Shown here: piece by piece, positions 49,501-55,413 of the stretch
Position numbering within the stretch: the first letter of the stretch is position 1
How the letters are laid out: the number at the start of each line of letters is the position of its first letter
Assembly (NCBI GenBank): GCA_020544565.1
Contig: CP078014.1
Span: forward strand, 2,730,016-2,794,015
Direction of reading: 5' to 3'
From: Bradyrhizobiaceae bacterium
GTDB taxonomy: Bacteria > Pseudomonadota > Alphaproteobacteria > Rhizobiales > Xanthobacteraceae
Length of the DNA: 64,000 nucleotides
Position numbers and translations under genes: made by a program
The notes under the pieces: model-generated
Database searches by the model: none
The model's input: only the letters and a program-made list of their open reading frames with translations
Told to the model about the DNA's origin: nothing

Positions 49501-49714
49501 GCGGCTCGGTGACGAGCTTGACCGCGTCCTCCGCCCGAAGGCCGTTGGCGGTGACATGGATATCGACCATCGGCACCGAGATCTGCGGCTCCTCCTCGCG
49601 GGGCAGCATGATCAGGGCGACAAGCCCGAGCGCGAGCGCCGCGAGCAGGATCAGCGGCGTCAGCGGCGACGCGATGAAGGCGCGGGTGAGACCGCCTGCA
49701 ATGCCGAGCTTCAT
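46505..49714 (-). CDS. RND efflux pump inner-membrane permease
   Basis: A 1,069-residue AcrB/MdtB-type RND transporter, of normal length, with an inner-membrane segment near residues 17-36 and two large periplasmic domains. The TM4 proton-relay motif GILVDDAIVVIENI with its two Asp residues is present. It exports a substrate driven by proton motive force together with the fusion protein encoded just upstream, whose end overlaps its start by 4 bases (ATGA). No outer-membrane channel gene is near. Placement behind a sulfide:quinone oxidoreductase and a persulfide-sensor-like repressor suggests export of a sulfur-derived or redox-related compound, which is unproven. Confidence 0.93.
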   Translation of the reverse strand: MKLGIAGGLTRAFIASPLTPLILLAALALGLVALIMLPREEEPQISVPMVDIHVTANGLRAEDAVKLVTEPLETIVKSITDVDHVYSQTQDDGTVVTARFKVGTNPDAAILRVHEKVRANMHRIPVGIPEPLIVGRGIDDVAIVVVTLRPTPEAAARWTANDLTRLARELQVEVSKLPDIGLTYIVGEQPEQFRVEPDPDKLSLYGITLQQLAAKIEGANRSFRIGAVREDTQQRAIIAGQTLQSLPEIGNLLLTARDGRPVYVRDVARVVLATSPTESRVTDIRPVAGQLVRTPSVSLAIAKRPGTNAVVIAEEIVNRLEHVRGQIFPSDVEMTVTRNYGETANEKANELLFHLGLATVSIVILVAFAIGWREALVVAVVIPTTILLTLFASWIMGYTLNRVSLFALIFSIGILVDDAIVVIENISRHWAMHDGRPRAQAAIDAVAEVGNPTIVATLTVVAALLPMLFVSGMMGPYMSPIPANASAAMLFSFFVAVMLTPWLMMKLGKDQAGGGHHESAGGGRLGRLYVAVAKPVLATRRRAWIFLLGVGLATVASLGMFYTKHVTVKLLPFDNKANLQVVLDLPKGASVEDTDRALQAIVDRLAGVPEIVSFQTFAGAAAPFDFNGLVRHYYLRANPEQGDVAINLLEKGQRSRASHAIALDIRQRLKGLDLPDGSILKVVEPPPGPPVLGTLLAEIYGPDPQTRRAVTAKVREAFLSVPFIVDVEDSYRNQPERLRVAIDQDKLEYYKVEQSDVYDTLRYLYGGVTVGYSHRGGGRTPIAIRLALPKTDTVMDQRALTTPVPANALPGGRGVVELGDVVSVVREPASFPIFRHNSRPAEMVTAELAGAYEAPIYGMLAVQEAIDRIDWGNLPKPVIRLHGQPDDETRATLLWDGEWEVTWVTFRDMGAAFMVAILGIYILVVAQFGSFKLPLVILTPIPLTFIGIVLGHWLFNAPFTATSMIGFIALAGIIVRNSILLVDFIRHARRPGQPLLDVLLEAGAIRFKPILLTAIAAMIGAAVILTDPIFQGLAISLLFGLASSTALTVLVIPAIYIVLRGDRAPGRSA

Positions 49715-50724
49715 GGCAGCACGACCCGGTCGCCGTCATGCAGGCCCGTGAGAATCTCGACGCGCCCCTGCCCGTTGTCCTCGAACGCTTCGCCGAGGAT
49801 AACCGCGACATCCATCTCGCCCTTGGCGGTGGCGACGCGCACATAATCGACGCCGTGCACGGTGCGGACCGCCGTGTGCGGGACCGCGAGCACCTTGCGC
49901 TTGCCCACCGGAATCGACACCAGCGTGCGTTCGTGGACGAAATAGTCGCCGATGCCCTGAACCTCGACGTCGGCGATCACGCGTCCATCGACGATCTCCG
50001 GATAGACCTTGACGATCCGGCCGCGATGCGCCGTCGAAAGCCGGTCCCGCGACTGATTCAGGCCACGCTCGCCGACCAGCACGTCGGAGCCCTGCACGAT
50101 TTCCGCCGCATGGCGCTCCGGCAGCGACAGCCGCAGATAATACGGGCCCGGCGCGATGCGGGCGATCTCCTCGCCGGGCATGATGACGGAGCCGAGCGTG
50201 ACAGGCACGGTCAGCACCCGCCCGGCCGCCGGCGCGAACACGGTACCCTCGCGCGCGGTCTGCTCGATGACGGTTCTCTCGGCCTTGGCCGCGGACACCT
50301 GGTTCATCGTCACTTCGAATTGCGTCTTGGCCTGATCGAGGCTGACCTGCGTTCCGGTGCCGGTGGCCCGGAGCTGCTGCGCCCGGTCCAGCTGGGTCCG
50401 CGCATTCTCGAGCTGCGAGTTGAGCGCCTCGATCTTCGCCTCGGCGGCGTTGAGTTGAAGCGGCAGCTTGTCGTCGACGATGACGGCGATCGGCTGCCCC
50501 TCGGTGACATGGTCGCCCTGGCTGACGCGCAGTTCGCGGACGGCGCCGCCGATGCGGGCGCGCGCCGGCACGACGATGCGGCTTTCGACCTGGCCGAAAA
50601 CGGCCTTCATTTCGGGAATCGTCCCCGCCCTGACGACGAACTCCGCGGCACCGGCCTCGCCGGTGGGGAGGATCGCCGTCATGGCGGAGAGTGCGGTCAG
50701 CAACAACACGTTCAATCGATACAT
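49711..50724 (-). CDS. RND efflux periplasmic adaptor (membrane fusion) protein
   Basis: A 337-residue adaptor with an N-terminal signal sequence (MYRLNVLLLTALSAMTAILP region), a barrel-sandwich/lipoyl half (VESRIVVPARARIGGAVREL, LRVSQGDHVTEGQPIAVI), a coiled-coil hairpin (about residues 85-140, LNAAEAKIEALNSQLENART) and beta-barrel/membrane-proximal parts ending in EDNGQGRVEILTGLHDGDRV. ATG 50724 is preferred to a GTG four codons upstream. It couples the permease at 46505 to an outer-membrane channel not encoded here. Starts about 64 bases after the DUF2892 gene in the same direction. Confidence 0.9.
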   Translation of the reverse strand: MYRLNVLLLTALSAMTAILPTGEAGAAEFVVRAGTIPEMKAVFGQVESRIVVPARARIGGAVRELRVSQGDHVTEGQPIAVIVDDKLPLQLNAAEAKIEALNSQLENARTQLDRAQQLRATGTGTQVSLDQAKTQFEVTMNQVSAAKAERTVIEQTAREGTVFAPAAGRVLTVPVTLGSVIMPGEEIARIAPGPYYLRLSLPERHAAEIVQGSDVLVGERGLNQSRDRLSTAHRGRIVKVYPEIVDGRVIADVEVQGIGDYFVHERTLVSIPVGKRKVLAVPHTAVRTVHGVDYVRVATAKGEMDVAVILGEAFEDNGQGRVEILTGLHDGDRVVLP

Positions 50725-50788
50725 GACACCTGTCACCTTCGCGACAACCTCACCGTTTCACCGGATGATCGGATGACGCAGGCCTCCC

Positions 50789-50992
50789 TCACTTGAACGC
50801 CACGCCCGTGCGGCAGCCGAGTTTCCGAAACACCAGCGCCGCCGGGCAGAAGCCGGTGATCGACGCCTGGATCTGATTGAGCCCGATGAAGATCGTGAAC
50901 AGAAAGAACCAGGGCGAGACGTAAAGTGTGAGCACCACGGATAACAGAACCATGCAGCCCGCGAACATCATCACGGCACGATCGAGTGTCAT
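50789..50992 (-). CDS. DUF2892 (YgaP transmembrane-type) protein
   Basis: A 67-residue protein with two hydrophobic segments (MMFAGCMVLLSVVLTLYVSP and FFLFTIFIGLNQIQASITGF). The C-terminal GFCPAALVFRKLG and its Cys are typical of the DUF2892 domain found alone or fused to rhodanese in YgaP. Such proteins are repeatedly linked to sulfide/thiosulfate genes. It lies 27 bases after the sqr stop and before the RND genes, supporting a single sulfide-responsive operon. Confidence 0.9.
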   Translation of the reverse strand: MTLDRAVMMFAGCMVLLSVVLTLYVSPWFFLFTIFIGLNQIQASITGFCPAALVFRKLGCRTGVAFK

Positions 50993-51019
50993 TGTCGTCT
51001 CCTTTGGATTCGGGACCGC

Positions 51020-52312
51020 CTAGTCGGCGGTCTCCAGGTGGATTTCCTTCAGCTTCTTGATGCCGAGCATGTCGAGAACGAGATTCTCGTAGAAGGTCTC
51101 GGGCTTGCCCTGCCGGATCTTGCGCAGGAAGTACTTTTCGAAGCCGATCTTGGCGGCATGCACCCACAGCCCCTGCGACGACCAGTTGACGTTGCGGGGC
51201 GGGATCTGCGGCTGGGCGACGAAGGCGATGCCGTCGTCGCCGAAATCGGCGAGACAGACCGCGTTCCAGCTGGCGACGGCCCTGGGCTCCTCGCCCCGGA
51301 GCAGCGCCGCGATGTTCTCCGCCGTTGCCGTCACCATCGATTCGATCATGAAGCCGGTCTTGGGCACGCCGACCGCGAGCGGCGTCTTGCCGACCGGCGG
51401 GATGGCGACGCACACCCCGATCGCGAAGATGCGCGGGAACGCCGGATTGCGCTGATGCTTGTCGATCGTGATGAAGCCGCGCGGATTGGTCAGGCCCTCG
51501 ATGCCGAGCACCGCCGGCACGCCGCGGAAGGCCGGCAGCAGCATGGAGAACGTCTGCGGCAATTCATGCGTCGCCTTGAGCGAACCGTCGTCATTGACCT
51601 CCTCGACGACGAGCTTGTCGGCCTCGACCCTGGTCGTGCGGGCGTTGGTGATCCACTTGATGTGGCGATTGCGCATGGCGCTCTCGATCAGGCCCTTGGT
51701 GTCGCCGACGCCGTCGAGGCCGAGATGGCCGATATAGGGCTCGGGCGTCACGAAGGTCATCGGCACCCGGTCGCGCACCCGCGCGTTGCGCAACGCGGTG
51801 TCGAGGATGAAAGCGAATTCGTAAGCCGGGCCGTAGCAGGACGCGCCCTGCACCGCGCCGATCACCACCGGCCCCGGCTTCTTCACCAGCGCGTCGAAGG
51901 CGACCTTGGCCTGAAGGGCATGGTCGGTATGGCAGACCGACTGGGTATGGGCGCCCGGACCGAATCCCGGAATCTCATCGAAGGCGAGGTCCGGACCGGT
52001 GGCGATGATCAGGTAATCGTAATCGACGAAGGAGCCGTCATTCAGCTCGACCCGATTGTCCTCCGGATGGACCCGTCGCGCCCCTTCGGGCCGAAGGTCG
52101 ATGCCGCGCTGCCTCAGCACCGGGGCGAAATCGACAGTGATGTCGGCCGGCTGCCGCCAGCCCACCGCAACCCAGGGGTTGGACGGCACGAACGAATAGC
52201 TTGAACCGAGATTGATCACGGTCATACGATCTTCGCGGCGAAGCTTGCTCTTCATTTCATACGCCATGATGAGACCGCCGAGACCCGCGCCAAGAACCAC
52301 GATATGAGACAT
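51020..52312 (-). CDS. sqr: Sulfide:quinone oxidoreductase
   Basis: A 430-residue flavoprotein of the SQR family. The N-terminal FAD motif is VVLGAGLGGLIMAYEM; three conserved cysteines lie at Cys127 (SVCHTD), Cys159 (GASCYG) and Cys353 (AVCLADFGDDG), in the positions of the Acidithiobacillus Cys128/160/356 set. It oxidises sulfide to polysulfide or protein persulfide and reduces quinone at the membrane; the C-terminal helices (GFEKYFLRKIRQG) provide the membrane anchor. ATG 52312 is preferred over one two codons upstream because GAGGAA is 6 bases before it. It is divergent from the ArsR repressor, with overlapping promoters. Confidence 0.92.
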   Translation of the reverse strand: MSHIVVLGAGLGGLIMAYEMKSKLRREDRMTVINLGSSYSFVPSNPWVAVGWRQPADITVDFAPVLRQRGIDLRPEGARRVHPEDNRVELNDGSFVDYDYLIIATGPDLAFDEIPGFGPGAHTQSVCHTDHALQAKVAFDALVKKPGPVVIGAVQGASCYGPAYEFAFILDTALRNARVRDRVPMTFVTPEPYIGHLGLDGVGDTKGLIESAMRNRHIKWITNARTTRVEADKLVVEEVNDDGSLKATHELPQTFSMLLPAFRGVPAVLGIEGLTNPRGFITIDKHQRNPAFPRIFAIGVCVAIPPVGKTPLAVGVPKTGFMIESMVTATAENIAALLRGEEPRAVASWNAVCLADFGDDGIAFVAQPQIPPRNVNWSSQGLWVHAAKIGFEKYFLRKIRQGKPETFYENLVLDMLGIKKLKEIHLETAD

Positions 52313-52433
52313 TGGCATTTCCTCTGTTTGAGACTCATGCCAGCACCGGCTGGCCACCGTCCTGCTTCGAACCGGGGGCTCCATCGCGAGGGCTGCGCGC
52401 CGCGGCGACGGGCCTTCTCTTGTTGCTTTCGGA

Positions 52434-52480
52434 TTGACACTAACATTCAAAAATTATAAATTCAAGAAGATGAATGTAAA
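52434..52480. promoter_or_regulatory. Overlapping divergent promoters of sqr and arsR
   Basis: Rightward: TTGACA (52434-52439) with TATAAA (52455-52460) or TAAATT (52457-52462) at 15 or 17 bases. Leftward on the minus strand: TTTACA (52480-52475), 16 bases, TATAAT (52458-52453). The -10 elements overlap and form an AT-rich imperfect palindrome, and the leftward -35 lies inside the arsR coding region. One bound repressor would block both promoters. Confidence 0.65.
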
Positions 52481-52814
52481 AGACATGATCCCGGCTTCGG
52501 AATCGGCCGCCGTGCTGATGCGCAGCCTGTCGCACCCGCAGCGCCTGCTGGTGCTGTGCGCGCTCGTGGATGGAGAGAGGTCGGTCGCCGAACTGCGCCA
52601 GCAGCTCGGGATCGAGCAGGTGCCGATGTCGCAGCAACTGATGCGGCTCCGATCGGACGGACTGGTCGAGGCGCGCCGCGACGGCACCACCGTCTATTAT
52701 TCCATCGTGCGGCCCGAAATTCTCACCATCGTCAGTGCGCTGCACGCCGCGTTCTGCGCGCCGGCCAAAACCAAACGCAAGCGACCTTCCCGCGAGGGCC
52801 GACCTAGGACGTGA
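52470..52814 (+). CDS. ArsR-family repressor, BigR/SqrR-like persulfide sensor
   Basis: A 114-residue winged-helix ArsR regulator: AVLMRSLSHPQRLLVLCALV, LRQQLGIEQVPMSQQLMRLR and DGLVEARRDGTTVYYSIVRP. Cys30 (VLCAL) and Cys96 (AAFCAP) match the two cysteines of BigR/SqrR that form a tetrasulfide on exposure to persulfide, releasing DNA. Combined with divergence from sqr, a sulfide-inducible repressor is very likely. The ATG lies only 7 bases after the -10 element and has no Shine-Dalgarno sequence, so the transcript may be leaderless. A basic C-terminal tail (KTKRKRPSREGRPR) is extra. Confidence 0.88.
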   Translation: MNVKDMIPASESAAVLMRSLSHPQRLLVLCALVDGERSVAELRQQLGIEQVPMSQQLMRLRSDGLVEARRDGTTVYYSIVRPEILTIVSALHAAFCAPAKTKRKRPSREGRPRT

Positions 52815-53012
52815 GGACCCGAGGCGGGGTCATTTCACCGCCGCATGACAAAGGGACGCACCGTATCAGCCTCATTCCCGGACAGGACGAGCGACATCCC
52901 TTAAGGACATGGATCCCCAATGGCCGCGAAGCGCAGATCAGCTCAAGCGAAAGCCCGACAAAAACCGCCATTGCAACGGCGCGGGGCCGCCCTTCAATGC
53001 TTCTGCGCGTCG

Positions 53013-53225
53013 ATGACGAATATATCCGAGGCGGCGGCGTTGCTGCGGATGTTCTCAAACGCCAAGCGTCTGCTCATCCTGCATGAACTCATGGCCGTGA
53101 GCGAACTGTCCGTGGGCGAACTGGCGGAGACCGTCGGCGTCGCCCAGGCATCGCTGTCCCAGCATCTGACCAAACTGCGCGCGGCGAATCTGCTGTGCGC
53201 ACGCCGCGAGGGAAAGCACGTCTAG
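53013..53225 (+). pseudogene. Truncated ArsR-family regulator
   Basis: MTNISEAAALLRMFSNAKRL begins a typical ArsR helix-turn-helix (LAETVGVAQASLSQHLTKLR), but the frame stops after RREGKHV, exactly where the wing and last helix should follow (families usually have YYSL and 25-30 more residues). Only 70 residues remain, so it is probably non-functional. It resembles the full regulator upstream but lacks the first Cys (LILHEL instead of LVLCAL). The truncation is at the edge of the disturbed region reaching to the tRNA-Arg. Confidence 0.75.
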
Positions 53226-53227
53226 CC

Positions 53228-53341
53228 TCGCTGCCCAAGGAAAAGCAGGAGCAGGTTGAAAAGCGATATCAGGCGCTCCGTCGGGATTACTTGAAATCGA
53301 AAGACCACGGATCGGCTGACGAGGCCAAGACCGAGAGGTGA
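53228..53341 (+). pseudogene. C-terminal gene fragment
   Basis: Directly after the truncated ArsR gene, in another frame, 37 codons ending in TGA read as a charged helical tail (LPKEKQEQVEKRYQALRRDY then LKSKDHGSADEAKTER). It has coding-like composition but no start and no recognised family. It looks like the end of a gene whose front was deleted. Confidence 0.4.
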
Positions 53342-53495
53342 GCGCGGGAAGCCGGCTTTGACGGCTAGCCGCTTGGGCTCGAACCCGTGCTGACCCCTCT
53401 GCCTTTCCCTTGCCTAAGGCTGGGTGTCGCCCCTTGAATGCGATGTCTTCGAGCGCTATCTTACATTCGTCTTACCTCTGAGAGGATTCGGGCCA

Positions 53496-53771
53496 ATGGC
53501 CAGCGCGGAGAAGCTCACGACTACTGTGTCCACCAAGGGGCAGATCATCCTGCCCAGTGCGATCCGCCAGCGGCGTGAATGGCGCGCGGGAACACGACTC
53601 ACGGTCGAGGAGACGGCAGACGGTGTACTGCTGAAACCTGCGACCGCCTTCTCCAAGACGCGGCCGCAAGACGTGTTTGGCATGCTGCCCCGCAGGGGCA
53701 AGCCGAAGACGCTCGAAGAGATGGACGCCGGCGTGTTGGCCGAGGCACGCCGGCGCCATGCTCGCAGTTGA
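53496..53771 (+). CDS. vapB: AbrB/MazE-type antitoxin (VapB)
   Basis: A 91-residue antitoxin with the SpoVT/AbrB swapped-hairpin DNA-binding domain: TTTVSTKGQIILPSAIRQRR and WRAGTRLTVEETADGVLLKP. The C-terminal part (RPQDVFGMLPRRGKPKTLEE) is the toxin-neutralising tail. ATG 53496 is preceded by AGAGGA at 9 bases. It overlaps the PIN-domain toxin gene by 14 bases, as usual for vapBC. It likely represses its own promoter as a complex with the toxin. Confidence 0.9.
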   Translation: MASAEKLTTTVSTKGQIILPSAIRQRREWRAGTRLTVEETADGVLLKPATAFSKTRPQDVFGMLPRRGKPKTLEEMDAGVLAEARRRHARS

Positions 53772-54147
53772 TACCAACCTGATCGTCCGATACCTGACGG
53801 GCGACCATCCGAGGCAGTCGCCGCGCGCACGCGCGCTGATCGACGGCGAGCAGGTCTTTGCCGCGATTACGGTCGTGTTGGAAGTGGAATGGGTATTGCG
53901 CAGCACCTACGGCTTTCGGCCGAAAGAGGTGATAAGCGCGCTCCGTGCTTTCGCAGGGCTTCCGACCGTGACGATCGAGGACAGCCCAGTGGTGGCCTTT
54001 GCCCTTGATCTGGTTGAGAAGGGGATGGATTTTGCGGACGCACTCCATCTCGGCCGCTCTGCGCATTGCGAGGGATTCGCCAGTTTCGACCGCAAATTTG
54101 TCAAAGCTGCACAGGCTGCCGGCTATCCAAGCGTGCGGGAAGCCTGA
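53758..54147 (+). CDS. vapC: PIN-domain ribonuclease toxin (VapC)
   Basis: A 129-residue PIN-domain toxin. Catalytic acidic residues are visible in MLAVDTNLIVRYL (Asp5), VVLEVEWVLRSTYG (Glu), DFADALHLGRSA and FASFDRKFVK, the full PIN set. VapC proteins cleave tRNA or rRNA and are silenced by VapB. The start overlaps the antitoxin end. It is the only intact accessory system in the degraded segment next to the tRNA-Arg and is a common addiction module in such places. Confidence 0.9.
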   Translation: MLAVDTNLIVRYLTGDHPRQSPRARALIDGEQVFAAITVVLEVEWVLRSTYGFRPKEVISALRAFAGLPTVTIEDSPVVAFALDLVEKGMDFADALHLGRSAHCEGFASFDRKFVKAAQAAGYPSVREA

Positions 54148-54599
54148 CGGCCGGGTCCGCTCTGTGCGGTAAATTACCAATCGCATGTCGCGGGTGTCGG
54201 CAATGGGGCGACCTCGGTCCGACCAATTGGCTGGTGGATGCGATTGACACGCTTGTTATAGGTATAAGTAACCCCCTAGCCGATTCCCGAAAAGCGCAAA
54301 AAATCAATCAAAACGAGCATTCGACTTACGCTTCCCGCATGCTCGAGGCAACCGCGCTGCTGGCGCAGACCCCCCGCCTCAAAGTTAATTACGCCTAGCC
54401 TGACCTATCTATCTACGGGTCGGTGCAACCACATTCCCCGAGCCGCCCACATCCAGAGCGACGCGAACATTTCACGGCACTCTCATCCGAACGAACTACG
54501 GTCGATTTGACGCTATTCCCGAACCAGAACACAAGGTAACCCCAATTCCGTCGGACCCTGTAGTGCTGCAACTGCGTCGCAGCGGCAGTCGATACTTCC

Positions 54600-54907
54600 G
54601 GGTGGAATGACGCTTAATCTCGATCAGAAGATTGCGGCCGGCTCCGGATAGGAAGAGCATGTCGGTCCGCGTCGCCTCGTCTCTGCGCGCCTCCGGAACG
54701 GCCTCAGCGATCTGGTATTTTTCGAGTCGGTCGCCAAGGCGATCCAGACGATTGCTGCGACATTTGTTCGATCGCCGCATACATCACCGAGGCCGGAGGA
54801 TGCTTAAAGTTTCGACCCCTCACGATTCGCAATTGCTGCGCCTGTGCGTGCCTTATCTCGCGGATCCACCATCTGACAGCGGGTGACTGAGGCGCGCTCC
54901 TAGTCAT
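54600..54907 (-). pseudogene. Frameshifted PD-(D/E)XK nuclease-like fragment
   Basis: One minus-strand frame (54907 to about 54770) reads VRWWIREIRHAQAQQLRIVR then VMYAAIEQMSQQ; another (about 54745 to 54604) continues LDRLGDRLEKYQIAEAVPEA and DMLFLSGAGRNLLIEIKRHS. The latter, with Asp followed some 14 residues later by IEIKR, looks like the core D-(D/E)xK motif of restriction-type nucleases or DUF4263/DUF3883-like proteins. A frameshift near 54760 and no proper start or end indicate a remnant. Confidence 0.4.
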
Positions 54908-55096
54908 TCACGGTTACGCCGCTTTGGAAATCGCCCGTCCTTCTTCACTTCACGTTCTTAGGCGGTCTTTTGCTTAGTCAGCGGGGCACGCAAGCTATCT
55001 GTTCTCAACGAACTTTCTTCACTCAAGGTAGCGAAATCTAGCGTGAGGGAAAGTAGAGGACGCGGCGATATCGCAATTCGCGGCGAAAACCGTTTC

Positions 55097-55129
55097 AAAA
55101 ACCGTTTCAGAATGGATTTTTGAAACGGT
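55097..55129 (-). terminator. Terminator of tRNA-Arg
   Basis: On the minus strand ACCGTTTCA, 11 bases, TGAAACGGT and then TTTT form an intrinsic terminator 27 bases after the tRNA 3' end. Another copy of TGAAACGGT follows (in plus-strand terms 55089-55097), giving an alternative 13-bp stem. Confidence 0.65.
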
Positions 55130-55156
55130 GAGATACAGCTAAGTTATTGAATTTAC

Positions 55157-55233
55157 TGGCGCGCCCGAAAGGATTCGAACCTCTGACCCCCAGATTCGTA
55201 GTCTGGTGCTCTATCCAGCTGAGCTACGGGCGC
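55157..55233 (-). tRNA. tRNA-Arg (anticodon ACG)
   Basis: The 77-base cloverleaf includes an encoded CCA end. Acceptor GCGCCCG pairs with CGGGCGC, D arm GCTC/GAGC, anticodon stem CCAGA/TCTGG with loop CTACGAA (anticodon ACG, read as ICG), T arm AGAGG-TTCGAAT-CCTTT. It reads CGU/CGC/CGA arginine codons. The disturbed region on its 3' side (lower coordinates) is consistent with use as an integration site, although no duplicated end was found. Confidence 0.97.
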
Positions 55234-55413
55234 GCGTTTCACGGGTCCTGGAAGGCCGGGTGGCCGGACCGCGAAAGAGCGCCATAGCTACCGGCTCCGG
55301 ACCGGCTTTGCAAGATCGCTGAACCGAAGAATTCGGGGCCGGAGCGGTTTTTCCGGCCCGCGCCGGTGGGCGCGAGGCTTCCCTGATCGCCCCGACGATA
55401 TCCGGAGCAGATC

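Larger units (their letters stand above)
54148..55156. other. Degraded AT-richer region
   Basis: A 1-kb stretch without an intact gene and with visibly lower GC than its surroundings. It contains a frameshifted nuclease fragment (54600-54907, minus strand), a short open frame near 54249-54398 without recognisable similarity, and the repeats of the tRNA terminator at 55089-55129. I see no integrase or transposase. Confidence 0.6.

Noticed and set aside
46754..49846. 1,030-codon open frame on the plus strand
   Set aside because: Antisense shadow of the RND permease gene, which has full family motifs; the shadow has repetitive Asp/Arg/His composition.
52920..53012. Upstream extension of the truncated ArsR gene
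   Set aside because: The 31 extra residues are basic and unconserved; MTNISEAAALL is the normal start of the domain.
53361..53400. Possible second attachment site resembling the tRNA-Arg T-arm (CTCGAACCCGTG)
   Set aside because: Only a short TCGAACC match with mismatched flanks; insufficient for a duplicated tRNA 3' end.
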